Shown: positions 47,212-56,659, counted from the stretch's first letter. The stretch: DNA of 64,000 bases from Lysobacter_I brunescens (GCF_042677005.1 NZ_JBHTIF010000001.1:620001-684000); one strand, 5' to 3'. Notes: generated from the sequence alone by a model not told the origin. Numbers and translations: made by a program.

Positions 47212-47910
47212 ATGCCTGCCTCCGCGCCCTTCGCCCTGCTCATCCTGCTGCTGCCAGTGGCGGCCGGTGCGGCCCCGCAGGCCGTCGCTACCGACCCGGC
47301 CGGCGGCGTCACCATCTACCGCTGCACCGATGCCAAGGGGCGGCTGAGCCTCCGCGACTCGCCCTGCCTGGCCGGCGAACGCCAGGAAGTGCGCAGCATG
47401 CTCCGCCCGAAGGACGCGCCGCCGCGCCCGGTCGTGGCCATGCCGCCGCCGCGCGAGGACGCCAGCCTGCCCCCGCCGTCGCCACAGGTCGTCTTCCTGC
47501 AGCCGCCGCGCCCGCTGTACGAATGCATCACGCCCGACAACACGCGTTATCTGAGCGACAGCCCCGAAGGCAATCCGCGCCTGGTACCGATGTGGGTGAC
47601 CGACGGCCCTGCGATCCAGGCCTACCGCGAATACCAGCCGCCGCAGCTGCAGGTGCGCGTGGACGATGGGCAGGTCTCCGGCGGCTACACCAGCGGCGGC
47701 TGGCGCGACCGCATCGTCACCGGCTGGGCCGGCCAGCACTGGATCCGCGACGCCTGCCATCCGCTGCCGCAGACCGAAGTCTGCGCACGCCTGCGCGACC
47801 GCCGCGACGAGATCCGCCGCCGCTTCGCCATCGCCCAGCCATCGGAGCGCGCCACGCTCGGCCGCGAGGAACGCAGCATCAACGCCCGACTCACCCAGGA
47901 TTGTCCATGA
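47212..47910 (+). CDS. Exported DUF4124-type protein (copy 1)
   Basis: 232 residues. Start at MPASAPFALLILLLPVAAG, a signal peptide; the frame upstream is open but not protein-like. The N-terminal DUF4124 motif is GGVTIYRCTDAKGRLSLRDS with a second Cys in PCLAGERQEV. A proline-rich linker (PPPREDASLPPPSP) is followed by a C-terminal domain with PLYECITPDNTRYLSDS and a basic coiled tail (ARLRDRRDEIRRRFAIAQ). Coupled as ATGA to a similar gene. Periplasmic; function unknown. Confidence 0.78.
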   Translation: MPASAPFALLILLLPVAAGAAPQAVATDPAGGVTIYRCTDAKGRLSLRDSPCLAGERQEVRSMLRPKDAPPRPVVAMPPPREDASLPPPSPQVVFLQPPRPLYECITPDNTRYLSDSPEGNPRLVPMWVTDGPAIQAYREYQPPQLQVRVDDGQVSGGYTSGGWRDRIVTGWAGQHWIRDACHPLPQTEVCARLRDRRDEIRRRFAIAQPSERATLGREERSINARLTQDCP

Positions 47911-48545
47911 CCCGCGCCACCGGCTTCTCCACCCTCCTGCTGGCGACGACCGTCATCGTCGGCGCTTCCACGCTGCCGGGCGCGAACGCGCAGGACGAGA
48001 TCCTGATCTACCGCTGCGTCGACGCCAGCGGCGGCGTGACCATCCAGAACGACGTGCCCTGCCCCGCCGGCACGCAGCAGACCGTGAAGAAGATCGGCGG
48101 CGTACAGACCATGCGCACGCCCGACGTGATCGTGCCGCCGCCGCCCAAGGCACCGCCGCCGCCCCCGCAGCCGCAGACCGAAACGCCGACAGTCGCCGTG
48201 CCACCGGCCCCGCCACCGCCGCCCGCACCACCGCCGCCGCTGTTCCAGTGCCGGACCTGGGACGATCGCGACTACCTCAGCGACACCGGCACGCCACCGG
48301 CCACCTGCGTGCCGGTGCAGTCGCGCGGCATCGACGGCAGCCTGGAACTGGCCGCCGGCGAGACCTGCGAGATGCGCCAGGACGCCTGCGCCGAGGTGCC
48401 GCAGGCACTGCTGTGCGTGAGCTGGAAGAAACGCGTGGACGAGGCCGACTTCCGCTGGAAGCTCGCTGGCGCGCGCGACGACGCGCGCAAGGCCGAACTC
48501 GAACGCGTGCGCGCCACCTACCTGGGCAGCACCTGCGTGAGGTGA
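47907..48545 (+). CDS. Exported DUF4124-type protein (copy 2)
   Basis: 212 residues with signal peptide (LLLATTVIVGASTLPGANA). It shows the same layout as its upstream neighbour: EILIYRCVDASGGVTIQNDV with PCPAGTQQTV, a very proline-rich linker (PPPKAPPPPPQPQ and PPPPPAPPPP), then LFQCRTWDDRDYLSDTGTPP and a helical end (ARDDARKAELERVRATYLG). Eight or so cysteines suggest disulfides. The pair probably arose by tandem duplication. Confidence 0.78.
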   Translation: MTRATGFSTLLLATTVIVGASTLPGANAQDEILIYRCVDASGGVTIQNDVPCPAGTQQTVKKIGGVQTMRTPDVIVPPPPKAPPPPPQPQTETPTVAVPPAPPPPPAPPPPLFQCRTWDDRDYLSDTGTPPATCVPVQSRGIDGSLELAAGETCEMRQDACAEVPQALLCVSWKKRVDEADFRWKLAGARDDARKAELERVRATYLGSTCVR

Positions 48546-48672
48546 TGGCCCCGCAGTGATTCCTGCGGCGATGCGCACGAACTGATCGGCCCCGAATGCC
48601 CCGCGCTGTCCTGCGCAGGGCGCCCAGCGCGTTTGCAGGAGAAGCGCCGCCGCGCGCGACGAGGTCACGGAC

Positions 48673-49449
48673 ATGATCGAATTCGACAAGGGACCGCCGG
48701 TGCGCTTCGCCCGGCATTTCGCCGCCTGCCCCGACTACGGGCCGCTGAAGCAGCATTTCTGGTACGACTGGGGCCCGATCTTCCATCGAGGCCGGCTCGA
48801 CGGCAGCGCGCGCGTGATCTGCCTCGCCTCCGATCCCGGCGCCACCGAACGCATCGCCGGTCGCACGCTCGTCGGCGATGCCGGCCAGCGCGTGCAGGGT
48901 TTCCTGTCGAAACTGGGACTCACCCGCTCATATCTCTGCCTCAACGCGTTCTCGTACGCGCTGATCCCGGCGCAGGCCGCGAAGGGCGATGACGTGCTGA
49001 CGCTGCCCGACCAGTTGGCCTGGCGCAATCGCCTCTTCGACATGGCGCACAACGCGAAGACGCAAGCGATCATCGCCTTCGGCCGGCAGGCGCAGAAGGC
49101 CGTCGATCTGTGGCCCGGCAAGGGCGCGACGCCGGTGTTCGACATCCCGCATCCCAGCAGTCATGACGAAGCGGTGATGCTCGCCGCCTGGCGCGACGCC
49201 ATCGTCGCCCTGCGCGCGATCGTCACGCCCGATGCCGATGGCGACGCCACGCTGCCGAACTACGGCGCGACCTTCCTCGAAAGCGACTACGCACCGATCC
49301 CGCGTCGCGACCTGCCGTTCGGCGCGCCGGATTTCCTCGGTGACGACCGTGCCGGCCGCGCCGCCACGCCGCCGCAGCGCACCAGCGTGCGCCGCCCGCA
49401 ACCCGACGACCGCCACACCCTGATCTGGGTGGCGCCGCGCAAGGAGTGA
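48673..49449 (+). CDS. Uracil-DNA glycosylase-superfamily protein
   Basis: 258 residues. The core has the UDG-superfamily layout: VICLASDPGATERIAGRTLV (motif 1 region, GxDPG-like), SYLCLNAFSYALIP, AIIAFGRQAQKAVDLWP, and a final motif IPHPSSHDE similar to the HPS(x) loop. The C-terminal ~70 residues are Arg/Pro-rich and not part of the fold. The water-activating residue of classical UDGs is not clearly present, so activity on uracil is uncertain. Five bases separate it from the amidohydrolase gene. Confidence 0.72.
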   Translation: MIEFDKGPPVRFARHFAACPDYGPLKQHFWYDWGPIFHRGRLDGSARVICLASDPGATERIAGRTLVGDAGQRVQGFLSKLGLTRSYLCLNAFSYALIPAQAAKGDDVLTLPDQLAWRNRLFDMAHNAKTQAIIAFGRQAQKAVDLWPGKGATPVFDIPHPSSHDEAVMLAAWRDAIVALRAIVTPDADGDATLPNYGATFLESDYAPIPRRDLPFGAPDFLGDDRAGRAATPPQRTSVRRPQPDDRHTLIWVAPRKE

Positions 49450-49453
49450 CCGC

Positions 49454-51055
49454 ATGCCGCAAGCCCGCCTGTCCGCGCTGCACGGCCGCATCGTGACCAT
49501 GGACCCCGACGACGCCGTGTTCGACGACGGCGTGATCTATGTGCGCGACCACACCATCGTCGCGGTCGCCGATGCCGACGAACCGCCGCCAGCCGGATTC
49601 GAGCAGGTGAAGGTCGAACGCACCGGTGCGACGCTGTATCCGGGCCTGATCGACCTGCACAACCATCTCAGCTACAACGTGCTGCGCCTGTGGCAGGTGC
49701 CCAGGCGCTATACCAACCGCGACGACTGGGCGCGGCATCCCGACTACCGCAAGCTGATCAGCGGACCGATGAACGTGCTCGGCCAGACGCCGGGTTATCC
49801 GGCTGCGATCGCGCGCTATGCCGAATGCAAATGCCTGCTCGGCGGCGTGACCACGTCACAGGGCATCGCGCTGTTCAGCAACAGCGGGATGAGCAGTTTC
49901 TATCGCGGATTCCTGCGCAATCCGGAGGTCTCCGACGGCCCCGGCTTCCCGGCCGCGCATGCGCGCATCGCCGACGTCGCCGCCGAGGACGGCGAGCGTT
50001 TCATGCGCCTGCTCAAGCAGAAGTCGGCGCTGCTGCTGCACCTGAGCGAAGGCACCGATGCGCGCGCGCACAAGCATTTCCAGGCACTGACCCTGCCCTC
50101 GGGCGAGATCGCGATCTCGCCGTCTCTGGTCGGCATCCACTGCGTCGCGCTCAAGCGCAAGGACTTCGACCTGATGGCCGGCAAGGGCGCATCGATGGTG
50201 TGGTCGCCGCTGAGCAACCTGCTGCTCTACGGCAAGACCGCGAACATCAAGGCCGCGAAGAAGGCCGGCGTGAACATCACCCTCGGCGCCGACTGGTCGC
50301 CCAGCGGCAGCAAGCACCTGCTCGGCGAACTCAAGGTGGCGCGCGCCGTCAGCCAGGCGCAGGGCGGCCTGTTCAGCGATCTCGAACTCGTCGCGATGGC
50401 CACGCGGAATGCCGCACGCGCGATCAAGTGGCACAACGTCGTCGGCTCGCTGGAGTCGGGCAAGCGCGCCGACCTCATCGCGATCAAGGGCACCGACAAG
50501 CCCGCGTACGCGCAGCTGCTCGACTGCCGCGAACGCGACATCGTGCTGGTGATGATCGACGGCGTGCGCCGCTACGGCCTGCCGAAGCTGATGCGCGGCG
50601 CGCGCCACGCCGAAACCTGGACCGTCGGCGGCAGTCGGCGCGTGTTCGATCTCGCGGGACCGGTCGAAGGCCCGCTGAAACCGCAGGGCCTGCGCGCATC
50701 GACGGACCTGCTGCGTCGCGGCCTGCGCGACCTGGTCGACCTCGCGAAGGAACTCGAAAAACCGCGGCGCGCCTCGCGCAGCGCGAAGCCCGAATGGTTC
50801 CTCGCGCTGGAAGAAGAAGAGCCGGTCGACAGCTGCATCCGGCCGCGCCTGTGCAACCACGGCACGTCGCCGAGGCGCTCGTCCGATCCACTGGAGATGG
50901 CGCGCGCCGCCGCCGTGCCGCTGTCGACCCTGCTCGGTCCGCTGGAACTGGACCCGATCAGCCTGTGCGACGACCGCGACTTCCTTGCCGCGATCGAACG
51001 ACAGCGCAACCTGTCGAAGCCGATCCGCGCGGCGCTCGCGGCGGCGTTCGCCTGA
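49454..51055 (+). CDS. Amidohydrolase-superfamily protein
   Basis: 533 residues. The metal-dependent hydrolase fold shows the first-strand motif PGLIDLHNHLSYN (HxH, about 67-69), a later GIHCVAL histidine, TLGADWSPSGSKHLLGELKV with the metal Asp, and the composite-domain return GSLESGKRADLIAIKGTDKP. These are the hallmarks of cytosine/guanine-deaminase-like enzymes. About 120 extra C-terminal residues (ELEKPRRASRSAKPEWFLAL onward) are unusual for the family. The start has an AAGGAG site. In an operon with the UDG-like gene; substrate unknown. Confidence 0.82.
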   Translation: MPQARLSALHGRIVTMDPDDAVFDDGVIYVRDHTIVAVADADEPPPAGFEQVKVERTGATLYPGLIDLHNHLSYNVLRLWQVPRRYTNRDDWARHPDYRKLISGPMNVLGQTPGYPAAIARYAECKCLLGGVTTSQGIALFSNSGMSSFYRGFLRNPEVSDGPGFPAAHARIADVAAEDGERFMRLLKQKSALLLHLSEGTDARAHKHFQALTLPSGEIAISPSLVGIHCVALKRKDFDLMAGKGASMVWSPLSNLLLYGKTANIKAAKKAGVNITLGADWSPSGSKHLLGELKVARAVSQAQGGLFSDLELVAMATRNAARAIKWHNVVGSLESGKRADLIAIKGTDKPAYAQLLDCRERDIVLVMIDGVRRYGLPKLMRGARHAETWTVGGSRRVFDLAGPVEGPLKPQGLRASTDLLRRGLRDLVDLAKELEKPRRASRSAKPEWFLALEEEEPVDSCIRPRLCNHGTSPRRSSDPLEMARAAAVPLSTLLGPLELDPISLCDDRDFLAAIERQRNLSKPIRAALAAAFA

Positions 51056-51102
51056 GCGCCTGTTCGGACGCTGCGCATGCACCGCGTTGCGCCGCTGCGT
51101 CT

Positions 51103-51120
51103 CCGGGGCCGAGGCCCCGG
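51103..51120. terminator. Palindrome between convergent amidohydrolase and protease genes
   Basis: CCGGGGCC-GA-GGCCCCGG. The central gap is only two bases, so the real loop would be larger. No T run follows. A possible shared terminator. Confidence 0.4.
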
Positions 51121-51143
51121 GGACGTGGAGCATCAAGACATCA

Positions 51144-52610
51144 TCACGGGATCAGGTTGGTCGGGCAGAGGAAATTGCCCGAACTCTGCGAGACGCTGCC
51201 ATCGGCATTGCTCACGGTCACGGTGATCTGCAGGCGCTGGCCTTCGAAGCAGGTGCCATAGAACGAATTGCCGAAATCGCTGCCGCTGTCGCCGCTCCAG
51301 CTCACCGTGGCGGGCGTGGACGAGCTGTAGTCCACGTTGCACCAGTAGGTGCCGCTGCCGCTGTTGTTGTAGTCGGGGCAGACCAGCGAATTGATCACCG
51401 GCGGGCTGCCGCCACCGCTCGATCCGAGCACGGAATACAGCAGGCGATTGGGCGAGCCGCTGCCGGCGCTGGTCACCTTGTTCGGCGTGCTGGCGTTGAT
51501 GATCGCGCTGGCCACCTGCGCCGGGGTGGCGGCGGTGTTGTTCTGCAGGTAGAGCGCCGCCACGCCGGCGACGTGCGGGCTGGCCATTGAGGTACCGCTC
51601 AGCGTCGCATTCGCAGAGGTGTTGGCGATGCCGGCCGAAACGATGTTCGAACCCGGCGCGAACAGGTCGAGGCAGGTGCCGATGTTGGAAAAGCTCGAAC
51701 GCGCGTCGTTGCTCTGGGTGGAACCGACCGTGATCGCGTTGGCGACGCGCGCCGGGGAGAACGCACAGGCATCCGAGTTGTTGTTGCCGGCCGCGACCAC
51801 GGCGACGACGCCCGCGTTGATCAGGTTGTTCACCGCGGCATCGACCGAGGTGTTGGCGCCGCCGCCCAGGCTCAGGTTGGCCACGGCGGGCTTCACGTGG
51901 TTGGCGCGCACCCAGTCGATGCCGGCGATGATGTCCGACCAGCTGCCCGAGTTGCCGCAGCCGAACACGCGGACCGAATGCAGGGTCGCGTTCTTGGCCA
52001 CGCCCCAGGTGGTGCCGGCGACGGTACCGGCGACGTGCGTGCCATGGCCGTTGCAGTCGCTGGTGCCGCGGCCATCGTCTGCGATCGCGCGGAAGCCGTT
52101 GCCGATGCGGCCGGTGAACTGGGTATGCCCGGTCAGGATGCCGCTGTCGATGATGTACGCGTGCACGCCCGCACCGGTGGGGGTGTAGGTGTAGGTGGTG
52201 TTCAGCGGCAGGTTGCGCTGGTCGATGCGGTCCAGGCCCCAGGTCGCGTTCGACTGCGTGGCCGACAGTTCGACCAGGCCGTCTTCCTCGACGTAGGCCA
52301 CGCGCGGATCGGCGAGCAGGCGGGCCAGCGCCTTGTCGTTGGCCTGCACGACGAAACCGCGCAGTGCGTTCTCGTAGGTGCGCGTCACGCGCACGCGATG
52401 GCGGCCGGCGAAGTCGCGGGCGACGGTGGACACGCGTGCAGCGACGCCGCGCTCATGGTTCAGGCGCGCGGCGCCTTCCTTGAGCACGACGATGTAGCGG
52501 CCTTCGATCGGCCGCTGCGCAGTGCGCAGCTCACCAGCGAACGCCGGCAGCGCGGAGGCACAGAGGAGGGTCGCGGCGACGGCCGCGGTGAGACGATGGA
52601 TCTGATGCAT
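51144..52610 (-). CDS. Secreted S8 (proteinase K-type) serine protease
   Basis: 488 residues. A signal peptide (LTAAVAATLLCASALPAFA) is followed by an I9 inhibitor propeptide (about 38-112, GRYIVVLKEGAARLNHERGV and VAYVEEDGLVELSA). The catalytic triad is Asp155 in YIIDSGILTGH, His189 in NGHGTHVAGT and Ser341 in LSGTSMASPHVAGVAA; the oxyanion Asn is in VVAAGNNNSDAC. Cys pairs as in proteinase K are present. The last ~95 residues after SGGGSPP form a small Cys-containing beta domain. Such proteases are exported and degrade protein outside the cell, fitting a lytic lifestyle. Confidence 0.94.
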   Translation of the reverse strand: MHQIHRLTAAVAATLLCASALPAFAGELRTAQRPIEGRYIVVLKEGAARLNHERGVAARVSTVARDFAGRHRVRVTRTYENALRGFVVQANDKALARLLADPRVAYVEEDGLVELSATQSNATWGLDRIDQRNLPLNTTYTYTPTGAGVHAYIIDSGILTGHTQFTGRIGNGFRAIADDGRGTSDCNGHGTHVAGTVAGTTWGVAKNATLHSVRVFGCGNSGSWSDIIAGIDWVRANHVKPAVANLSLGGGANTSVDAAVNNLINAGVVAVVAAGNNNSDACAFSPARVANAITVGSTQSNDARSSFSNIGTCLDLFAPGSNIVSAGIANTSANATLSGTSMASPHVAGVAALYLQNNTAATPAQVASAIINASTPNKVTSAGSGSPNRLLYSVLGSSGGGSPPVINSLVCPDYNNSGSGTYWCNVDYSSSTPATVSWSGDSGSDFGNSFYGTCFEGQRLQITVTVSNADGSVSQSSGNFLCPTNLIP

Positions 52611-52982
52611 GCGGACTCTTTCCTTGTGGTCTTGGCATACCTTGGGAATACGGCCGGCGCCCGGCAGGCAGGCGGGCCGCGTGTGCACCCTCGCGATGGC
52701 GCGCCACAGGCCCAGCGCACGTCCTGCAACCGGCTTGCGGATCCTTCGCAACGGCATCCCAAGCCTATCGGCCGCCTCGCAGCGCGATCAACCGCATGCG
52801 GGACACAAACGCTTGCATCGTTTGTCGCATGGCGCCCGGAAGGACGGGACAGCAATCGCCATCACACGAAAATCGCGATCCTTCGCGCATTTCCGGAGGA
52901 GGCATGCGTGCGGCAACCGGCACGGGGACGCCGCCGGTTGCCGCATCGCAGGCAGGCAAGCGCCGAGCGCTCGCCGAAGTCG
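52611..52982. other. Intergenic region upstream of the S8 protease gene
   Basis: 372 bases between two minus-strand genes. No gene or strong hairpin is evident. It must contain the protease promoter and the end of the multicopper oxidase transcript. Confidence 0.5.
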
Positions 52983-54953
52983 TCAGTGATGCCCGTTGCC
53001 CACCGCGCCGCCCTGGCCGTCGGGCAGCAGCACGCGCACGTTCTGCATCATCCCCTGGTCCTCGTGGTCGAGGATGTGGCAATGCAGCACGTACTCGCCG
53101 ATGTAGCGCTGGTAGCGCGTGCGGACGTACAGCGTGTAGCCGCCCTTCACGAACAGGGTGTCCTTCCAGATGCCCTTCGTGCCGTCGTAGTCCGGATCGC
53201 CGCTGCCGGGCACGCTGACATCGACGCCCTTCGGGTCCAGGATCCGCGACACCTGGAACGGATTGACGTGGATGTGGAAGGGGTGGCTGCCGGCCAGCGA
53301 GGTCAGCTTCCATTCCTCGACATTGCCCAGCACCAGATCGCGCGCCTGGGCCGGATCGTAGGCCTCGCCGTTGACCATGAACTTGCCGCCGGCGATGTTG
53401 AACTCGACGCTCTGCCCGCCGCCCGGCGTGAGCTCGCCGTCGGCGATCGTCGGATGCGGCAGGAACGCCTGCAGCTGCAGGCCGTCGTTGAGATCGGCGA
53501 TCACGCGCGCCTTCACGTCGTCCGGCATCCAGCGCTCGGCGGACGCGACCAGTCGTGACTGCAGCCAGTCCTGCGGCTCGCCCTTGACCGGCTCGCCTGC
53601 GCCGACCGCCACCGTGCCCAGCAGGCGACGGCTTTCGGGCTCGCCGGACACCGAACTGGCCGCGGGCAGGTTGCCGTCGATCACGCAGTACTCGCCGGCT
53701 TCGGGAAACACCATCAGCAGGTCGCTGCGATAGCCCGGCTGCAGCAGCGTCGCGGTGCGCTGGATCGCCTTCGCATGGGTCAGGCCATCGCTGGCGATCT
53801 CGAACTGGGTCAGCGGCTCGCCCGTGCAGTTCTGCGCGATCCACTTCGCGTGGCTCTTGAGCGTGCGCAGCGACAGCGGGTTGGCGCTGGGGCGCATGCG
53901 CACGAACTGCAGGTTGACCGAATCGCGGATGCCGGCGTGGATGTTGCGCCAGCGCTCGACGCGCCCGGCCACCGCGCCGGTGAAGCGCGGCATGATCTGG
54001 CCGTTGATGCTGGTGTAGCGCCCGGACGGCCCCCACGTGCCGAAGCCGAGCTGGTCGTAGTTCTCGATCGTGCCGATGTCGTTCTCGCCGCAGGCCCACG
54101 TGCCATCGGGATTCTTCCTGATCGGCGACGTCGGGGCGTCGGGATTCTCGCGGCAGGCATACGCCACCTGCTGCAGCAGCACGATGCGCTCGCGATACGC
54201 GCTGCCGTCGTCGTTGCGCAGCAGGGTGTCGATATCGCCGGTCGCCACCGGCGTGGGCGGGCGCTCGCCGCGGATGATCAGCGCGCCGGCCATGCCGCTG
54301 GACACCTGCAGCGCGGTCGAGCCGTGCAGATGCGGGTGATACCAGAACGTGCCCGCCGGATGCGTCGCCGGGATGTTGTATTCGTACTCGAACGCGACCT
54401 TCGGCCGGATCGTGATCAGCACGTTGTCGCTGTTGCCGGAAGGACTGACCCACAAACCGTGCGAATGCAGGTTGGTCGAGTTGAAGCAGTGCGGCGTGTT
54501 GATGTTCGACGGCTTGCAGTCCGGCTCGGGCTTGAGCTGGTTGTCGAGCGACACGCGCACGGTGTCGCCCGGGCGGGTGACGATCGTCGGTGCGACGAAT
54601 GGCGTGAAGGCATTCGACGGCGCGCCCTCGGCCACGTAGCTGCGCAGGCGCACCTTGTCGTAGCGCTGCGTCGCCGGATTGAAGATGAAACCGTTCGTGA
54701 GGCGGATGACGAGTCGCGGGTTGGCATCGACCTCCCCCGGCTGGGCAGCCAGCTGCAGCCGACCGGCCGACGCGCGCGTCGCCGCGCGCTGCATGGGAAC
54801 CAGGACCGGATCGCTGACGACGCGATCCTTCACGGACGGCGCCTCCTGCGCCTGCACCGGCGCGACGCCCAGCATGGCGACGGCCAGGCCCAGCGCGCGC
54901 AGGCGCATGGCCCGGCTCCCGGGTACGACGACGAACGACGTGCGATGACGCAT
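52983..54953 (-). CDS. Multicopper oxidase
   Basis: 656 residues from the ATG at 54953, supported by a GGGAGAG site; a second ATG at 54908 is nearer the signal peptide core (LGLAVAMLGVAPVQAQ) and remains possible. All four copper motifs are intact: NLHSHGLWVS, FWYHPHLHGST, HPFHIHVNPFQ and LHCHILDHEDQGMMQ, the last carrying the type-1 Cys and ligands but with Met five residues beyond the His. Three cupredoxin domains. It oxidises metals, phenols or similar substrates with O2 in the periplasm or outside. No copper-resistance genes are adjacent, so the substrate is open. Confidence 0.92.
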   Translation of the reverse strand: MRHRTSFVVVPGSRAMRLRALGLAVAMLGVAPVQAQEAPSVKDRVVSDPVLVPMQRAATRASAGRLQLAAQPGEVDANPRLVIRLTNGFIFNPATQRYDKVRLRSYVAEGAPSNAFTPFVAPTIVTRPGDTVRVSLDNQLKPEPDCKPSNINTPHCFNSTNLHSHGLWVSPSGNSDNVLITIRPKVAFEYEYNIPATHPAGTFWYHPHLHGSTALQVSSGMAGALIIRGERPPTPVATGDIDTLLRNDDGSAYRERIVLLQQVAYACRENPDAPTSPIRKNPDGTWACGENDIGTIENYDQLGFGTWGPSGRYTSINGQIMPRFTGAVAGRVERWRNIHAGIRDSVNLQFVRMRPSANPLSLRTLKSHAKWIAQNCTGEPLTQFEIASDGLTHAKAIQRTATLLQPGYRSDLLMVFPEAGEYCVIDGNLPAASSVSGEPESRRLLGTVAVGAGEPVKGEPQDWLQSRLVASAERWMPDDVKARVIADLNDGLQLQAFLPHPTIADGELTPGGGQSVEFNIAGGKFMVNGEAYDPAQARDLVLGNVEEWKLTSLAGSHPFHIHVNPFQVSRILDPKGVDVSVPGSGDPDYDGTKGIWKDTLFVKGGYTLYVRTRYQRYIGEYVLHCHILDHEDQGMMQNVRVLLPDGQGGAVGNGHH

Positions 54954-55202
54954 GGCGGCTCTCCCTGTCTCTCGATGATCCCCGCACGGTCGGGCCGATG
55001 GTCGCGGCGTTCCGTGCCCCCGGAGCCGATGGCTCCGTGCCGGCAGTGTGGGCCGATCCGTTCAGATAGGCAAAGCGCAGGGGGAATTGAGACTGGAGTG
55101 ATGCCGGATGCGTCTCCCATGACGGACCGCCGCAAACGCCTTGCAGGTCTCACAGTACCTCGACAAGATTCGGGGCAACAATCTCCCACGCAGCCATCCA
55201 CC

Positions 55203-55523
55203 GTGACCATCCCCAATCGAGGCAGCCGAATCATCCGGGTCGATGGCACCGAATATCGCTGGCGCATCCGCCGTAAGCCGACCTATTCGCAAATCGTCTT
55301 TCAGGGCACGCTGACGATCGCCGTTGAGTGCACGGAGCCTGGCTCGTCGTGCGTCCTGCTGATCGACGCAGGCACGACAAGACCCGATGCCTGCATCGAT
55401 CCTTCCGACATGTCGATCACACCCGGAATGATCGCCGAATGGATCAGCCAGGCACTGCAATCCGGCTGGATTCCGACCCAAACTGGGCCGGCATTCAAAC
55501 TCGAACGAGCCGATCCGCAGTGA
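55203..55523 (+). CDS. Conserved hypothetical protein
   Basis: 106 residues from a GTG (an ATG at 55119 would add 28 unconserved-looking residues). The sequence IPNRGSRIIRVDGTEYRWRI followed by RKPTYSQ and a C-terminal ITPGMIAEWISQAL plus GWIPTQTGPAFKLE looks like a small conserved bacterial family with a beta core and a C-terminal helix. No Shine-Dalgarno is evident, so the start is uncertain. Function unknown. It runs convergent with the gene at 55568. Confidence 0.6.
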   Translation: MTIPNRGSRIIRVDGTEYRWRIRRKPTYSQIVFQGTLTIAVECTEPGSSCVLLIDAGTTRPDACIDPSDMSITPGMIAEWISQALQSGWIPTQTGPAFKLERADPQ

Positions 55524-55567
55524 CTCAGGATTTGCTTGCAAGCAATCCCCCGGAGGGGTGCTGCAAT

Positions 55568-55807
55568 TCAATCGGCGATCCAGCGATATTGCAGATCGGG
55601 CTCGTCACGTTTCTCGATCACGCCCGCCGAAACGAGTGCTTCGAGCATCCGATACAGCGTGCTCCCCAACGAGTTGTCGCTCCAGTAGACCCACTTTTTT
55701 TCGATCATCGACACGTCACGCGGGAAGATGCCCAGGCACTGGGCAAGCAGATGCTGTGCGGCATCCACGTCCGTCCAGTCGACCATCTGCTCGGGGAAAT
55801 CGCTCAT
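55568..55807 (-). CDS. Small hypothetical protein downstream of SDR
   Basis: 79 residues (MSDFPEQMVDWTDVDAAQHL at the start; GSTLYRMLEALVSAGVIEKR looks like a helix-turn-helix-sized segment, ending LQYRWIAD). It starts nine bases after the SDR stop on the same strand, so it is probably cotranscribed. The pattern of a short helical domain followed by a Trp-rich end recalls winged-helix folds, but I cannot assign a family. Confidence 0.6.
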   Translation of the reverse strand: MSDFPEQMVDWTDVDAAQHLLAQCLGIFPRDVSMIEKKWVYWSDNSLGSTLYRMLEALVSAGVIEKRDEPDLQYRWIAD

Positions 55808-55816
55808 GGGCCTGCC

Positions 55817-56593
55817 TCAAAACCCATACCGCAAAAAACCGCCATCCACCGCGATGCATTCGCCGGTGACGTAGCTGGAGGCGGGCAGGCAGAGGAAGGC
55901 GACGGCGGCGGCGACTTCCTCGGGTTCGCCGATGCGGCCCATCGGCGTGCGCAGCAGCACGTCGTCGAGGTAGTCGGGATCGGCGAGCTTGCCGGAGGTG
56001 CGGCGGGTGCGGATGTACCAGGGCGCGACCGAGTTGACGCGGATGCCGTCCTCGGCCCATTCGCAGGCGAGGTTGCGGGTCATCTGGTGCATCGCGGCCT
56101 TGGTCATGCCGTAGGGTGCGCCGCTGCGCACGTGGGTGATGCCGGAGACGCTGCCGACGTTCACGATCGCCGAGGCGGCGTGCTTCACCAGCAGCGGGTA
56201 GGCGAGGCGCGAGAGTTCGAAGGCGCTGAACAGGTTGGTCTCGAAGATGCCGCGCCACTCGTCCTCGCTGTAGTCGTTCGCGGCCTTGGTGATGTTGCCG
56301 CCGGCGTTGTTGACGAGGATGTTCAGGCCGTCGCCGATGTCGCCGACCCAGTCGAGCAGTTCGCGACGCTGTTCGTCGTCGCTCACGTCGGCGACGCAGG
56401 TGCGGATGTCGCCATCGGGGAATTCCTCTTCCAGCTCGGCGCGCGTCGCGTCCAGGCCGTCGGCATCGCGCGCGGCGACCAGCACGCGTGCGCCGAAGCC
56501 GAGCAGTTCACGGGCGATGGCGCGGCCGATGCCGGCCGTGCCGCCGGTGACGAGGGCGAGTTGTCCGTCGAGACGCCAGCGCTGCGGAGTCAT
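55817..56593 (-). CDS. Short-chain dehydrogenase/reductase (tropinone-reductase-like)
   Basis: 258 residues, classical SDR. NAD(P)-binding TGGTAGIGRAIA; the Arg in VAARDAD suggests NADPH; NNAGGNITKAAND; active-site Ser in NVGSVSGITH; and Tyr161-x3-Lys165 in YGMTK, followed by the SDR tail VAAAVAFLCLPASSYVTG. Start MTPQRWRLDGQLALVTGG chosen over upstream in-frame ATGs that overlap the divergent lipoprotein gene. The substrate cannot be inferred. Confidence 0.92.
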   Translation of the reverse strand: MTPQRWRLDGQLALVTGGTAGIGRAIARELLGFGARVLVAARDADGLDATRAELEEEFPDGDIRTCVADVSDDEQRRELLDWVGDIGDGLNILVNNAGGNITKAANDYSEDEWRGIFETNLFSAFELSRLAYPLLVKHAASAIVNVGSVSGITHVRSGAPYGMTKAAMHQMTRNLACEWAEDGIRVNSVAPWYIRTRRTSGKLADPDYLDDVLLRTPMGRIGEPEEVAAAVAFLCLPASSYVTGECIAVDGGFLRYGF

Positions 56594-56659
56594 GGGGCAC
56601 CGTTCTTCTGCACAGGAGGATGGGCGTAGGATAACGGCGTCACCGCCACGGAGGTCGCC

